Position numbers and translations under genes: made by a program. This document shows, piece after piece, positions 1 through 11,967 of a stretch of 64,000 nt of DNA. The notes beneath the pieces are model-generated. The model made no database searches. It was not told where the DNA came from and saw nothing but the letters and a program-made list of their open reading frames with translations. Source of the stretch: Mactromeris polynyma (Eukaryota; Mollusca; Bivalvia; Venerida; Mactridae). The stretch lies in the NCBI GenBank assembly GCA_032209605.1, contig JASFXZ010000001.1, positions 23,378,619 through 23,442,618 on the forward strand, in the 5' to 3' direction. Within the stretch, counting starts at the first letter, position 1. Every line of letters begins with the position of its first letter.

Positions 1-929
1 TCTTCTACGGATGTGTATTGCAGTAGCAACAACTTTGATTATTCAAATGAATCAAACAAACCGAAAATAGTTTATGTACAACGCTAAAAATGACGTCCAT
101 CGTTTCATATAACTATGTTTTAATGCAGTGAAGATTCTCAAAAAACAAACTGGCGGGTTAACTAGTTTGACCAGTATTTGTTATCTCGACAACAGGACAC
201 TATTAAGGCGATAGCCTTGCCATGTGTTTTTCAAGTTTATCAATATACACATTTATGGATTAACTCTATACACTGTATACAGTCCTACGACTTACTACCA
301 GAAACTGCTCAATTCTGAGCTGGGATGTACCGTTATAGATTGAGTAGCAGATCCCTTATCAGACATGGGCTAAGTGGTCAGTGGAGGGCAATAAACTAAG
401 AACTTCAGGGGCCTGTGTCAATAAACATGTCAGCTTGAATTGCTGAGCCGATGCCTAAACTAAAACCTGGTCCAGAAGAATATAAATACACTTTTCGCGA
501 TACCACTTTTATACGTATACATTGTATACCCTTTTATATTTTAACAGGAATAACCTGCATAATTATATTTAATGTTTATGCATTATATCGTTGAACTTTT
601 CCTTCTTACTAAAAATATAGTTCAACATCTTGTTTTAGAAATTGCAAACACAGCCAATGATAACATGCATTTTGATGACATAAAATGAATAGTTCTTGAT
701 TGGACAAAATAAAAAAATATCTCTTTGCAAAAAGGAACAAGACATTTTATTTTTCATTCCATTATAAGGTTCAACATTAAATATTAAATATGGATCACAT
801 GATTTGATTGAATGGTTATGTTATCAAAGAGGTTACTTTTACCAGCTGTTCTTCATAATATAACTTATGTGTAACTGTGCAAAATGAATTCTACTTCTAA
901 TATGGAGTAAGAAAACGACAATGGATTCA
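1..929. other. No gene recognised
   Basis: AT-rich sequence with no convincing coding stretch, RNA gene or repeat structure. It may be the decayed flank of the transposase remnant that follows. Confidence 0.4.
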
Positions 930-1587
930 ATTCATGTTGATGTGTGTTGGCTTTCACTGTATTAAGCATTTGTTTGTACATTTCAACATTTTAGTATGTT
1001 TCGACATGAGATTGCAACTTGACCTTGTTGGGAAGCACCTTGCATTAAGATTTAATATTTCTGAATCCTTCTGTGGGAGGATATTTCTGGCATGGTTGCG
1101 CAAAAGTGTTCGGCTCCATGGTTTATCTTCCGGATGAGAAAACTATGTTAGCTACAAAACGGGAGAAGTATAAAGACACAACAAATTTATACTGTACATT
1201 CTGAAATTGTTATCGAAACACCAAAAGATTTAGAACACCAGAGTGCAACTTGGAGCGAGTATAAGCACCACAATACTCTTAAAGTTTGAGTCGCTTGTGC
1301 CCCTAACAGTGCTATCGTATTTATGTCACAGGCATATACAGGAAGGATGTCGGATATTGACATTGGACTGTGGTATTTTGGATGAAATTTCACCATATTC
1401 TTTTGTAATGGCAGACAAAGGATTCAACATTGCAGATAAATGTGCCTCCAAGTATTTAACATTACAAATACCCCCAGGAAGGAGAGGACATAGTCAAATG
1501 ACAAAGGCTGCAGTGGCCAAAACAAAGACAATTGCCCAACTCAAATGTATCAGAATGCTTGTAAAAACGAGATCTTGTGGACATTGA
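930..1587 (+). pseudogene. Decayed DDE-superfamily (DDE_Tnp_4-like) transposase fragment
   Basis: Several frames must be joined to read it. Around 1005-1110 a helix-turn-helix-like stretch reads LVGKHLALRFNISES followed by GRIFLAWL, which resembles the pre-catalytic helices of DDE_4 transposases. Around 1235-1275 comes SATWSEYKHHNTLK, and at 1410-1500 VMADKGFNIADK followed by IPPGRRGHSQMT; both are typical signatures of the Harbinger/ISL2EU/IS4EU-type DDE_4 fold. An in-frame stop follows the HHNTLK motif, and a further frame change lies near 1355-1365 between GRMSDID and CGILDEIS. The N-terminal part and the end of the protein are missing or unreadable. No terminal inverted repeats or target-site duplication were found. 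The family call rests on motif recognition; assignment to Harbinger versus ISL2EU is uncertain. Confidence 0.75.
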
Positions 1588-1929
1588 AATTCTGGTTGAC
1601 CATTCCCGTGAAAAATGTCTTTAACACGAATATTAAATATGTTTAAAAATGTCTCTGTATTACCCAGGGGTTAGGGTTAGGTCTCTGTATTACCCACACC
1701 CTGTATCATATCATATCATTTAAGATATTTATTTATTATATAATAAGATATATTACCATAGTAGTCAGCCGTTGTCTTGCTTGTAATGTTAATAAATATT
1801 ATTTATTATCTACACAAATATCAGTTACGTAGAATTTTAAGACAAAATAAGTAAGGATTAATTGTTGTATATATTCACACAATATCATTGGAAAAAAGGC
1901 TTGGACTACATTATTATATCATTAACACT

Positions 1930-1966
1930 AGGCTGGTGGTCCCCAGCGGGCAATGACCAAATATGG
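1930..1966 (+). repeat. 37-bp sequence repeated inverted at 35053-35090
   Basis: Starts AGGCTGGTGGTCCCC and ends GGGCAATGACCAAATATGG. The reverse complement of 35053-35090 matches it with one gap and three mismatches. It may be a terminal or subterminal inverted repeat of a large element, or the 5' end of two separate copies of one family. No matching target-site duplication flanks the pair. Confidence 0.6.
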
Positions 1967-2149
1967 AATATACTATACTAATACGCATGCGCGACGGAGG
2001 CTGCCGAGCGGAGACCACCGGAGATTGACAAAGTCGCCAAATTATCAAAATATCCGCCATGTTGGATTTTGAAGCGATGGAAATCTGCTGCGATTTCTAG
2101 ACTTCTAACAGTGTTTTAGAACGCTTATCGTCTGTACGAGACACCAAAA

Positions 2150-2180
2150 ATGGTTAAAAATGTTTGCATAAAGTGCAACA
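2150..2180 (+). CDS. Possible first coding exon of an unidentified plus-strand gene
   Basis: An ATG in a good context (caaaaATGG) opens MVKNVCIKCN and is followed at 2181 by the strong donor GTGAGT. The upstream 150 bp are locally CpG-rich (gcgcgacgg, gccgagcgg), unlike the AT-rich surroundings, as expected near a promoter. The CxxC pair could begin a zinc-binding module. It lies about 185 bp inside the 1930 repeat, in the orientation mirroring the SGNH-2A-transposase gene at the other copy. I could not find a second exon that joins it in an open frame, so this is a weak call. Confidence 0.3.
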
Positions 2181-2682
2181 GTGAGTATCATATCCTAACT
2201 TTGCTTATATTTTCTTTGAGGGCGCTGAAACCGACGTCCGATTTGAAGTTCAAAAGCGGCATATTTTGAAAAGAAATTCTGTCTATTCAGGCCTTCTTAT
2301 TTGAAGTTTTATCGTTAAAATATAATACCTATTTTGATTTATTGATTTGTAATGTGATCATATCGATAGGCAAATTAGAGGATGCATAGATCGACATTGG
2401 GCGTGATGATGAAGTTGACCTACTTTTGAACTCATGACCTACTTTTTAGATTTTCATTGTTGACAAATCAGACATCGTATTATTCCTTGTGACGTTTGAT
2501 ATTATACATGTACAATAATATGCTGGAACCAAATTGCCAGTATTTCTCTTACAAGCAGTACCTTCGGCATGGTACTCATCCATTTAAAATATCTATCGAC
2601 CAATGTGACATGTCAGCATCTCCTTAAATTTGGTCAAATAAAATGGATAATATGAAATTATTAATTACATATGTGTACCACC

Positions 2683-2905
2683 TCGATAGCCTAGCGGTTG
2701 TGCGTCCGCTTCTGGATCAGTAGGTCTCAGGTTTGATCCCTGTCTGCGTCAATTTATACCGAACACTAAATGCAAATGGTACCAGTATCTCCCTTGCTTG
2801 ATGCTCAGCATAAAAAAGGAAAGCTGGCTTATCTCTTATGGCGATGGATAACATCAGGGATGAGGTGTTGATAGTGATTAATATAAGTTGCTAAAACTTG
2901 TTTCA
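2683..2905 (+). repeat. tRNA-derived SINE (family shared with 4490 and 30712)
   Basis: The head carries RNA polymerase III promoter boxes: A box TAGCCTAGCGG and B box GGTTTGATCCC about 40 bp later. The body contains GGTACCAGT, TTGCTTGATGCTCAGCAT and GATGAGGTGT, which recur inverted near 4490-4690 and partly near 30712-30920. Confidence 0.65.
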
Positions 2906-3767
2906 CTTAATCAACCTAAAATAAATTAATGATGCAGAGCATACAGAGCTCTGTAAGTATCTTAAAAGATTTTTATTGATAAACGCGCCGGTTTTTTCGT
3001 GAAAGGCTGTTGTTGAAAGTTTTAGTGGAGGCATTTTTTAAAGTTTTGAAACCTTGAGCTTTCAATTGCAGGACTTTCTTACCAATTTATAGCAATGTTT
3101 AACTGTATTTTGAAGTAAATACAAGAGTGAAAACAGTCATCAATTCACGTAATCATTTGATGAACTTAAAAGTGTGTCCCTCTCAGTTAGGTTGACCTAG
3201 ATCCATTTCGTGTTTCGTACCCAAAATATTTCGACCCTTGTTCAGCTATTGCATGAATGACCCTGGTGTTTCATACATTGCGCAGTACAGTCACAGTTTC
3301 TATTGCTAGTATATTACATGATTTTTAATCTTTAATTGGTCATCAGTAATCAATTGTTGTTTTAATTAAAACACACACTACAGTTTACTTAATAAGCTCA
3401 AACATTTGACTGCTAGCGCCGGATTTAAAGCTATAACCATGCATGGTTTGCCTAAATTTGTCTTCTATGCCGTAATCATAACCACACGGTCACCGTTAAT
3501 TTTTTTAAGGATAGTACTGAAACTCCATATGGCAAAGCATGATGCTGCCACCATGCAGACTCTGAGCAGTGACGCAGTTCCTATCTGATACCGTTTTTTT
3601 GCCAAAATTAGACACCTCAGGGTCGCATTAGCACTGAAACTTAAGCAGGCACTGCCCATTGCTCAAATATGCAACTATCATCGCTCGATAAACAGCTGCC
3701 ACTATGCAGACCCGGTGCAGTCCCTGTCTGATTATAACGTCTTCTTTGCCTAGTCCATGTGTGAAGG

Positions 3768-3985
3768 CTGCGGCCATGGCCGAGTGGTTAGTTCACTCGC
3801 CTTGTAACAGGGAGGTCTGGGTTTAAATCTCAGTTGCAGCAGGTCATACACTATATAAAATATTGACTTTCCTCCACATGTGGTTGTCAGCTTGTGGAAG
3901 GGTAGTTAGCACTGCTAATATGGTTAGGAAAACCAGCTGCCGTATATTATTATTGAACTGAAATACTGATGAAAAACAGCGTAAA
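3768..3985 (+). repeat. tRNA-derived SINE, serine/leucine-tRNA-like head
   Basis: The head ATGGCCGAGTGGTTAG resembles the D-arm/A box of class II tRNAs, and GGTTTAAATCTC resembles a B box. The sequence after it is not a tRNA 3' half, so this is read as a SINE and not a functional tRNA. Confidence 0.55.
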
Positions 3986-4489
3986 ACCCAATGCAACAAA
4001 CAAATCTTTCCATGTCTTATTTCATATTCTTCGCCAAAATTACCCGATGCACAGTCCCTAACTGAAGCATTAGATTATAACTACTCTAGATAACTGCCCT
4101 AATTAAAATTACATTTTGTCTTCTTTATATATCCTCACGCTTTTACTGTGTAATCTAAAACTACATGTGCTTGTTTCATGTGGAAATTGTAATAATTATA
4201 TTTTAAATTATTCATGTATTTACCAGGGATCATCATCAGAGTAATGCTGTTAGTTTGATGCTTGCTTTCCTTGTCAGCAGTGCCAACCAACTCAATAAAT
4301 ACTCTATGTTGGACAACTGAGATGACAAGTTGAGAATGCATACATCAATACATTTGGATTACTAGTAAGTTAATATTATCCAAAATGCAGAAGGTACAGT
4401 AAATTTAGCATTTCTTTTACAAGTATTATTTTGGTCTACAATAGAACAAGTTTTTATTATAAAATTCAATAACTTATGAGCTAAGCTAT

Positions 4490-4695
4490 TAGCTCTTGAC
4501 ACCTCATTTATGATGGTATCCACCAAAATAATGGTATGAGAGAGGAGAAACCAGTTGTTACTCTGGATGCTCAGCATCATGCAAGCAATAGAAACACTGG
4601 AAGACTGGTACCATTGTTCTCTATGTCTTTCATATGATATGCAGCCATGGAGCAAACCCCATACCAACCGCACTACCTGTGTATCTTTAATTCAG
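4490..4695 (-). repeat. SINE body, inverted copy of the 2683 family
   Basis: Read on the minus strand it contains GGTACCAGTCTTCC, a TGATGCTGAGCAT motif and ATGAGGTGTCAAGAG, in the same order as the body of the 2683 SINE. The tRNA-like head is not recognisable. Confidence 0.5.
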
Positions 4696-4853
4696 GGCAG
4701 TCTTTCAAGATATAGCATCACACATTTACGCTAGCAACTCTAGTTGTTTACTATTCTGGCCTAATGTATTGGTCGACACACTGTAATGATATTCATTGTA
4801 TAAAACCATACTTGATTTTACAACGTATAGTGAAGTGAATTATTATTTTTCAG

Positions 4854-5000
4854 GTTCGAAATCTTGAGAGAACAGTGTTTGTTCTGTGAATAAAACAAAC
4901 CATTCTTACTTGATGGTTTCGGCGCAGCCCTGCACAATTGTGGAGAATCAATGATGTTAGAACAAACAATACAGTTCAAGCTTTACCAGGAGAATTAACG
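4854..5000 (+). other. Exon-like repeat segment A
   Basis: Preceded by an acceptor-like TTTTTCAG and followed by a donor-like GGTAAAT. It shares the order of motifs (TGATGGTTT near the middle, GGTAA at the end) with segments at 9366 and 11824. All three frames contain stops, though one reads LDGFGAALHNCGES. It may be a decayed or untranslated exon, or a dispersed repeat. Confidence 0.3.
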
Positions 5001-5089
5001 GTAAATAATTTAATAAAGATTGAGCCTATGAGTTTCTCTTACTCCCTATTATAGGATAGAAGGAAATATTACAGGCTATATGTCTGGCA

Positions 5090-8000
5090 ATAACAGACAT
5101 ATGTGTAGATAAATGACAAACATGACTGAAGTGTATGATTGAATGACCAAACAACATGACTGATTGAAACATATGTCTAACTTAAACATGTCACTCACTG
5201 AAACTTGAAAATAAAACTGAAACATATGACTGACTGAAATGTACAAATTACTAGCATAACATATGAAATGAGCGACTTAACACAAAGTACTGAATGACAC
5301 ATGTGACTGACTGAAACACTTTACAGACTGACTTACTGACAAAATTACTGACTGAAACCTATTACTGACCTAAACATATACCTGACTTAAACAGATGACT
5401 GACTTAAACCTTTGAACAACTGAAACACATGACTTTCTGAACCTGTGACTGACTGAAACGAATGACTGACTTAAAGTTATGACCAACTGAAACACATGAC
5501 TGACTTTAACACTTGACTGGCTGAAACACATGACTGACTGATTTACAAATATGTCTGAATTAAACCCGTGACTGACTCAAAAAGTATACTTGACTTAAAA
5601 AGATGAGTGACTTAAACCTTTGACCAACTGAAACAAAATACTGACTGTAACACACGACTGACTGAAACACATGAATGACTGACTTACAAATGTGACTGAC
5701 TGAAACCCCTGACTGACTCAATCATACATCTGACTTAAATAGATGACTGACTTTAACCTTTGACTGACTTAAACATACACATGACTTGAACCTTTGACCA
5801 ACTAAAAATATGACTGACTGAAACACATGACTGACTGAAACTTATGACCTACTGTACCACATCACTGCCTGAAACACATGACTTACTTACATTAGCCTGA
5901 CTAAAACATATGACTGACTGAAACTCATGACTGACTTCAACTTATTACCGAATGAAACACATTACTGACTGTAACACAAGACTGACTGAGACACTTGACT
6001 GACTGAAACCCATGACCGACTTAAACATACTATTGACTTTAACCTTTCACCAACTGTAACACATGACTGATTGAAACACAAGACTGACTGAAACAAATTA
6101 CTGACTTACAACAATTGCCTGAGTAAAACATATGACTGACTGTACCTTTGACTGATTGAAACACAACACTGACTGAAACACATGACTGACTTACAACAAT
6201 TGCCTAACTTTAACTTAGGACTCACTGAAACATATGACTGACTGTGACACATGACTGACTGTAACCCATGACTGACTTTAACTTAGGACCGACTAAGACA
6301 CATGACTGATCGTAACACATGACTGACTGTAACCCATGACTAACTGTAACACATGACTGACTTTAACTTAGGACCGACTAAGACACATGACTGACCGTAA
6401 CACAAGACTGACTGAAATATATGACATACTGTAACACTTGACTGACTAAAACCTTTAACTGACTGTAACACATCACTGATTGAAACACATGACTGACTGA
6501 AACATATAACTTACTGTAACCCATGACTGACTTTAACTTAGGACCCACTTAAACATATGACTGACTGTAACATGTGACTGACTGTAACACATGTCTTAAA
6601 TAAACTTTCGACTGACTGAGACTCTTGACTGACTGCAACACATGGCTGACTGAAACATATGACTTAATTAAACTTTTGACTGACTGAGACTCCTGACTGA
6701 CTGTAACCCATGACTGACTTTAACTTAGGACCCACTGAAAAAATTACTGTTCAGGTGACTGACTGTATCACATGACTTAATTAAACTTTCAACTGACTGA
6801 GACACATGACTGACCTCATGCCTAATTGAAACGCATGTCTGACTGTAACATAAGATTAAAAAAAAGTGTGTCTGATTGAATCACATGACTGACTGTAACA
6901 CATGACTGACTTAAACATATGACTGAATGAATCATATTAATTTCTGATACCCATTGCTGAGGGAAACACATACAAAACGGAAACACTCGACTGACAGAAT
7001 CATGTGTCTGACTGAAACACATGACCTGACTAAAACATATGACTGACTGTATCATATGGCTGAAGGAGACATATGACTGACTAAGATATAAATGACAGAA
7101 ACATATGAGTGACTTAAACAAGTGACTGACTGACACAAATGACTAACTTACATCATATGACTCACTGTCACACATGAACATAAAACATCTGACTTACTGA
7201 AACTCATGACATATGGATACATGTGACTGACTTAAACATATGACTGACAAAAACATGTGTCTTACCGCAACTCATGACTGATGGATACATGTGACTGACA
7301 AAAACATATGACTGACAAAAACGTGTGTCTGACTGCAACTCATGACTGATGGATACATGTGACTGACAAAAACATATGACTGACAAAAACGTGTGTCTGA
7401 CTGCAACTCATGACTGATGGATACATGTGACTGACAAAAACATATGACTGACAAAAACGTGTGTCTGACTGCAACTCATGACTGATGGATACATGTGACT
7501 GACAAAAACATATGACTGACAAAAACGTGTGTCTGACTGCAACTCATGACTGATGGATACATGTGACTGACTTAAACATATGACTGACAAAAACATGTGT
7601 CTGACTGCAACTCATGACTGATGGATACATGTGACTGACTTAAACATATGACTGACAAAAACATGTGTCTTACCGCAACTCATGACTGATGGATACATGT
7701 GACTGACAAAAACATATGACTGACAAAAACGTGTGTCTGACTGCAACTCATGACTGATGGATACATGTGACTGACAAAAACATATGACTGACAAAAACGT
7801 GTGTCTGACTGCAACTCATGACTGATGGATACATGTGACTGACAAAAACATATGACTGACAAAAACGTGTGTCTGACTGCAACTCATGACTGATGGATAC
7901 ATGTGACTGACAAAAACATATGACTGACAAAAACGTGTGTCTGACTGCAACTCATGACTGATGGATACATGTGACTGACTTAAACATATGACTGACAAAA

Positions 8001-8500
8001 ACATGTGTCTTACCGCAACTCATGACTGATGGATACATGTGACTGACAAAAACATATGACTGACAAAAACGTGTGTCTGACTGCAACTCATGACTGATGG
8101 ATACATGTGACTGACAAAAACATATGACTGACAAAAACGTGTGTCTGACTGCAACTCATGACTGATGGATACATGTGACTGACTTAAACATATGACTGAC
8201 AAAAACATGTGTCTTACCGCAACTCATGACTGATGGATACATGTGACTGACAAAAACATATGACTGACAAAAACATGTGTCTGACTGTAACTCATGACTG
8301 ACTTAAACATATGCCTGACTAAAACATATGACTGACAAAAACGTGTGTCTGACTGCAACTCATGACTGACTTAAACATATGCCTGACTAAAACATATAAC
8401 TGACAGAATCATTCATCTGACTAAAATACATTATCCGAAGTTAACATATGACTAACTGTAACATATGACTGAATGAAAAATAAGTATTACTAATTGAAAC
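5090..8500. repeat. 17-bp minisatellite organised into a 68-bp higher-order repeat
   Basis: The left half (to about 7200) is a degenerate array of 17-bp units like ATGACTGACTGAAACAC. From about 7205 to 8290 it becomes a nearly perfect 68-bp unit made of four diverged 17-bp monomers: AAAAACATATGACTGAC, AAAAACGTGTGTCTGAC, TGCAACTCATGACTGAT and GGATACATGTGACTGAC. A variant unit containing CTTACCGCAACTC starts at 7261, 7669, 8009 and 8213, spaced 6, 5 and 3 units apart, which shows recent multi-unit duplication. The open frames in it follow from the repeat. Confidence 0.95.
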
Positions 8501-9365
8501 ACATTCCTTTTAGAAACATATGAGTGAAGGAACATTTGTGTTGGACACAAATGCTGTAGTAACCTAGATCCCTTGATGAGGAACTGAAGCAGTATAATGT
8601 CATTACATGGAGAGATGTGCAGTACTGTGTAGTTATAGATTTTATAACCTATTAATTATCTTGTCATAATGATTTTGATTTAAAATAATTTTGGAACCAA
8701 TTTCTAGTAGTTTTATGCACACAAATAATAAAAAGTATAAAATTTGGTGTCCTTAAATCAAATGCAAGATGGAATATTGTTATGCAATGACAAGAAGCAC
8801 ATAATAGGCTATAATCATCGCACTCAAATCACAAAATTTAAAATACTCTTTGGTCTATGAACAGTGCATCATACCACTGAGTAATGTATGGGTACTATAA
8901 AATGTAGAAAGCTATGAGTGACTTGCATATTGTCTGTGTCCAAAAATGTTTTTAAATTGTGGTCACTGTTGTAAGCTGGAAAGAAAAAGTAGGTACTTAT
9001 TTGAAATAGTTTCTCCTGTATCTAAATTCCAGTCATTTTATGTAGTTTTGGATCATAAGCTGGCACTATGTGAATCGAGACTGTAAGTCTTAGCAAGATG
9101 CAAACTATTGACCTTATGTATTCCTAATGCTGATCCATAACTACTCCATATTGGAAGAGTTTTAAAGAGTACACAATAAGTTTGAGTGTAATATGAGATA
9201 CAGGAAAAATAGTCTTTACTAGGGTTGATGAGTGACTGTAGCACCTAGAAGCAAGTTTCAAGATTATTTTTCTATTTCATAATACACATGTCCATGTATT
9301 ATAATTTATAATTTCACTTTTGGTCTCTTAATGTTTTGACATGTGTCTACATGATTATTTTTCAG
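8501..9365. other. No gene recognised
   Basis: AT-rich spacer between two satellites. It has no long open frame, no tRNA-like boxes and no inverted-repeat pair that I could see. Confidence 0.4.
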
Positions 9366-9494
9366 TTTTAAAAAAGTGTGAAAGACAAGTTTTGTTAATG
9401 GGAGCAATATTTCCCTAGTTGATGGTTTTACAGTCAATAATGGACTATCAAGGATAATGGAAACAGTTGAAACAGCAGTGTCAGACTTGTGATG
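9366..9494 (+). other. Exon-like repeat segment B
   Basis: Preceded by TTTTTCAG and followed by GGTAATG. It shares TGATGGTTTTACAGTCAAT and CAGTGTCAGACTTG with segment C at 11824. No frame is open throughout. Confidence 0.3.
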
Positions 9495-9646
9495 GTAATG
9501 AAACCTGCTTGACTATCTGATTGTTTTTTTACTGTATTTATTTTACTTACAGAATTATTGAAGTTAAATAAGTGACTTGTTTGTTGAGCTAAATGTCAGA
9601 TTAACACTATTTTAACAGTCATATATTAGAGCTTGTTGTGGTAAAG

Positions 9647-10745
9647 TGGAGCAAGTGGTACAGTGTGGTACAGTGGAGCAAGTGGAACAGTGGAGCAAGT
9701 GGTACAGTGGAGCAAGTGATACAGTGGAGCAAGTGGTAAAGTGGAGCAAGTGGTACAGTGTGGTACAGTGGAGCAAGTGGAACAGTGGAGCAAGTGGTAC
9801 AGTGGAGCAAGTGGTAAAGTGGAGCAAGTGGTACAGTGTGGTACAGTGGAGCAAGTGGTACAGTGGAGCAAGTGGTACAGTGGAGCAAGTGGAACAGTGG
9901 AGCAAGTGGTACAGTAGAGTAAGTGGTACAGTGGAGCAAGTGGTACAGTGGAGCAAGTGGTACAGTGGAGCAAGTGGTACAGTGGAGCAAGTGGTACAGT
10001 GGAGCAAGTGGTACAGTAGAGTAAGTGATACAGTAGAGCTAATGGTACAGTGGAGCTAGTGGTACAGTGGAGCAAGTGGTACAATGGAGCAAGTGGTACA
10101 GTGGAGAAAGTGGTACAGTGGAGCAAGTGATACAGTGGAGCTTATGGTACAGTGGAGAAAGTGGTACAGTGGTACAGTGGAGCAAGTGATACAGTTGAGC
10201 AAGTGGTACAATGGAGCAAGTGGTACAGTGGAGCTAGTGGTACAGTGGAGCAAGTGGTACAGTGGAGCAAGTGGTACAGTGGAGCTAGTGATACAGTGGA
10301 GCAAGTGGAACAGTGGAGCAAGTGGTACAGTGGAGCTTATGGTACAGTGGAGAAAGTGGTACAGTGGTACAGTGGAGCAAGTGATACAGTTGAGCAAGTG
10401 GTACAATGGAGCAAGTGGTACAGTGGAGCTAGTGGTACAGTGGAGCAAGTGGTACAGTGGAGCAAGTGGTACAGTGGAGCTAATGGTACAGTGGAGCTAG
10501 TGGTACAGTGGAGCAAGTGGTACAATGGAGCAAGTGGTACAGTGGAGAAAGTGGTACAGTGGAGCAAGTGATACAGTGGAGCTTATGGTACAGTGGAGAA
10601 AGTGGTACAGTGGTACAGTGGAGCAAGTGATACAGTTGAGATTTAGTGGTACTGTGTACCTTGTGGCATATTGGAGCCAATGGTACAGTGGAGTAAGTGG
10701 TTCATTTGAGCAACTGGTACAGTGTAGATAGTGGTACGGTGGTGC
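9647..10745. repeat. 17-bp minisatellite (AGTGGAGCAAGTGGTAC)
   Basis: About 64 units of a 17-bp monomer with common variants at the middle bases (gcaagt, gctagt, gaaagt). A longer block containing GTGGTACAGTGGTACAGTGG recurs several times, showing duplication of multi-unit segments. The long open frames on both strands reflect a stop-free 17-nt unit read as a 17-residue repeat. Confidence 0.95.
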
Positions 10746-10984
10746 TAGTATTGGGTTATATGAGGTTGAAAACTAGGTCATTTAGTCAAATCATAGAAAA
10801 ACTTTGAAACCCTAGAGGTTACAATTTCATCCTTATCTTTTGAAACTTTGTCACAATGATCATCTCTAATAAATTAAGGTAAATATTGATATTGTGTCAT
10901 TTTGGTTAGAAACTAGGTCATTAAGTCAAATCATAGTCAAAACGGTGGTATGCATTATAGGCTGGTCTTTTCACTGTATCTTAG

Positions 10985-11670
10985 TAAAAGTTGGTCGCAC
11001 TAGCGGATTCAAGGGGGGGCGCACCCGGCGCGCGCCCCCCCTAAAATCGCCGGAGCATAGGTTTTTTGTGTTTCATTCTGAGTGATAGAACATGATAAAA
11101 AAAATTTCTTGCTCGCTTCGCTCGCATAATACCTTATTGGAATAAACTTCATATCAGTACAAAAAAAGGTTTGTGGTGCAAGGAAAACTCACACATTTTT
11201 TCTAGCTCGCATCGCTCACTTTGTACCTTTAATGGACTAGACCTTAGTACATAAAAAGGTTTGTGGAATGCTTTATAGATAACGTATTTGTTTCTAGCTC
11301 GCATATTACTATTATTGCAATATTCCTTGGTACAAAATGAGTTTTAGCTGAATGATGCATATGTAAACATTGCGATTTTTTTCTAGCTCTCTTCTCTCGC
11401 ATATTATCTTTATTGGTCATTATTATCAAATAAAGAACGATTTTATGGATTATGCTGCTTGAATAATTATTTTTCAAGCTTGCTTCGCTCAAACAATAAC
11501 TAAGTTACTTTTTTGGAAAAAAAATCAGGTAGAGAACGAGTGTGTGAGGCATTCTGCTAAGATATAAACATGTAAAGTGTGTATGTGTGTGTGTGTGGGG
11601 GGGGCGGGGCTTTGGTTGGGATTGTCAATATTTACGCCCCCCCTAACACCAAATCCTGGATCCGCCCCTG
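10985..11670. mobile_element. Non-autonomous element with G/C-run ends and GCTCGCTTCGCTCGC-like internal repeats
   Basis: The left end reads CTAGCGGATTCAAGGGGGGG. The right end, reverse-complemented, reads GGGGCGGATCCAGGATTTGG followed by a G run, so the ends are imperfect inverted repeats. Inside, AGCTCGCATCGCTCAC-like motifs recur about every 85 bp with diverged spacers. Similar ends occur at 37715-37975. The superfamily is not identified. Confidence 0.45.
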
Positions 11671-11823
11671 GGTCGGAATGCTTGTCTAGATAAAATCTAG
11701 ATAGAGTTCCAAAATAGTCATCTGGGTGTCAAGAACTAGGTCAATGGTTCAGCTACAACAGGTGAGCGACCAAGGGCCTTTTGCAATCTCTTGTTCCTAA
11801 TCTCAGAAAATTGTGATTTTCAG

Positions 11824-11967
11824 CTTTTAAATGGTGTGACATATTTGATTTGTAAGTGTAAGCTGAACGCTGTCCAAACTGATGGTTTACAGTCAATCAA
11901 GGAGGAGCTGTATTGGAGAGAATTGACAAAAAAGATCAGTGTCAAGACTTGCCAGGACCATTGAATG
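11824..11967 (+). other. Exon-like repeat segment C
   Basis: Preceded by TTTTCAG and followed by GGTAATAAA. One frame is open for 48 codons (containing TDGLQSIKEELYWREL) up to a TGA just before the donor-like site. It is related to segments A and B. It could be a duplicated exon of an unknown plus-strand gene. Confidence 0.3.

Noticed and set aside
3768..3850. Functional tRNA-Ser or tRNA-Leu gene
   Set aside because: The A and B boxes are present but the acceptor stem does not close and the 3' part is SINE body.
7204..8208. Series of about 60-codon minus-strand frames at 68-bp steps
   Set aside because: Each is one register of the 68-bp satellite.
9612..10731. Long open frames on both strands (for example EQVVQWSKWYSG and LHCTTCSTVPLAP repeats)
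   Set aside because: By-products of a stop-free 17-bp minisatellite; all frames and both strands are affected alike.
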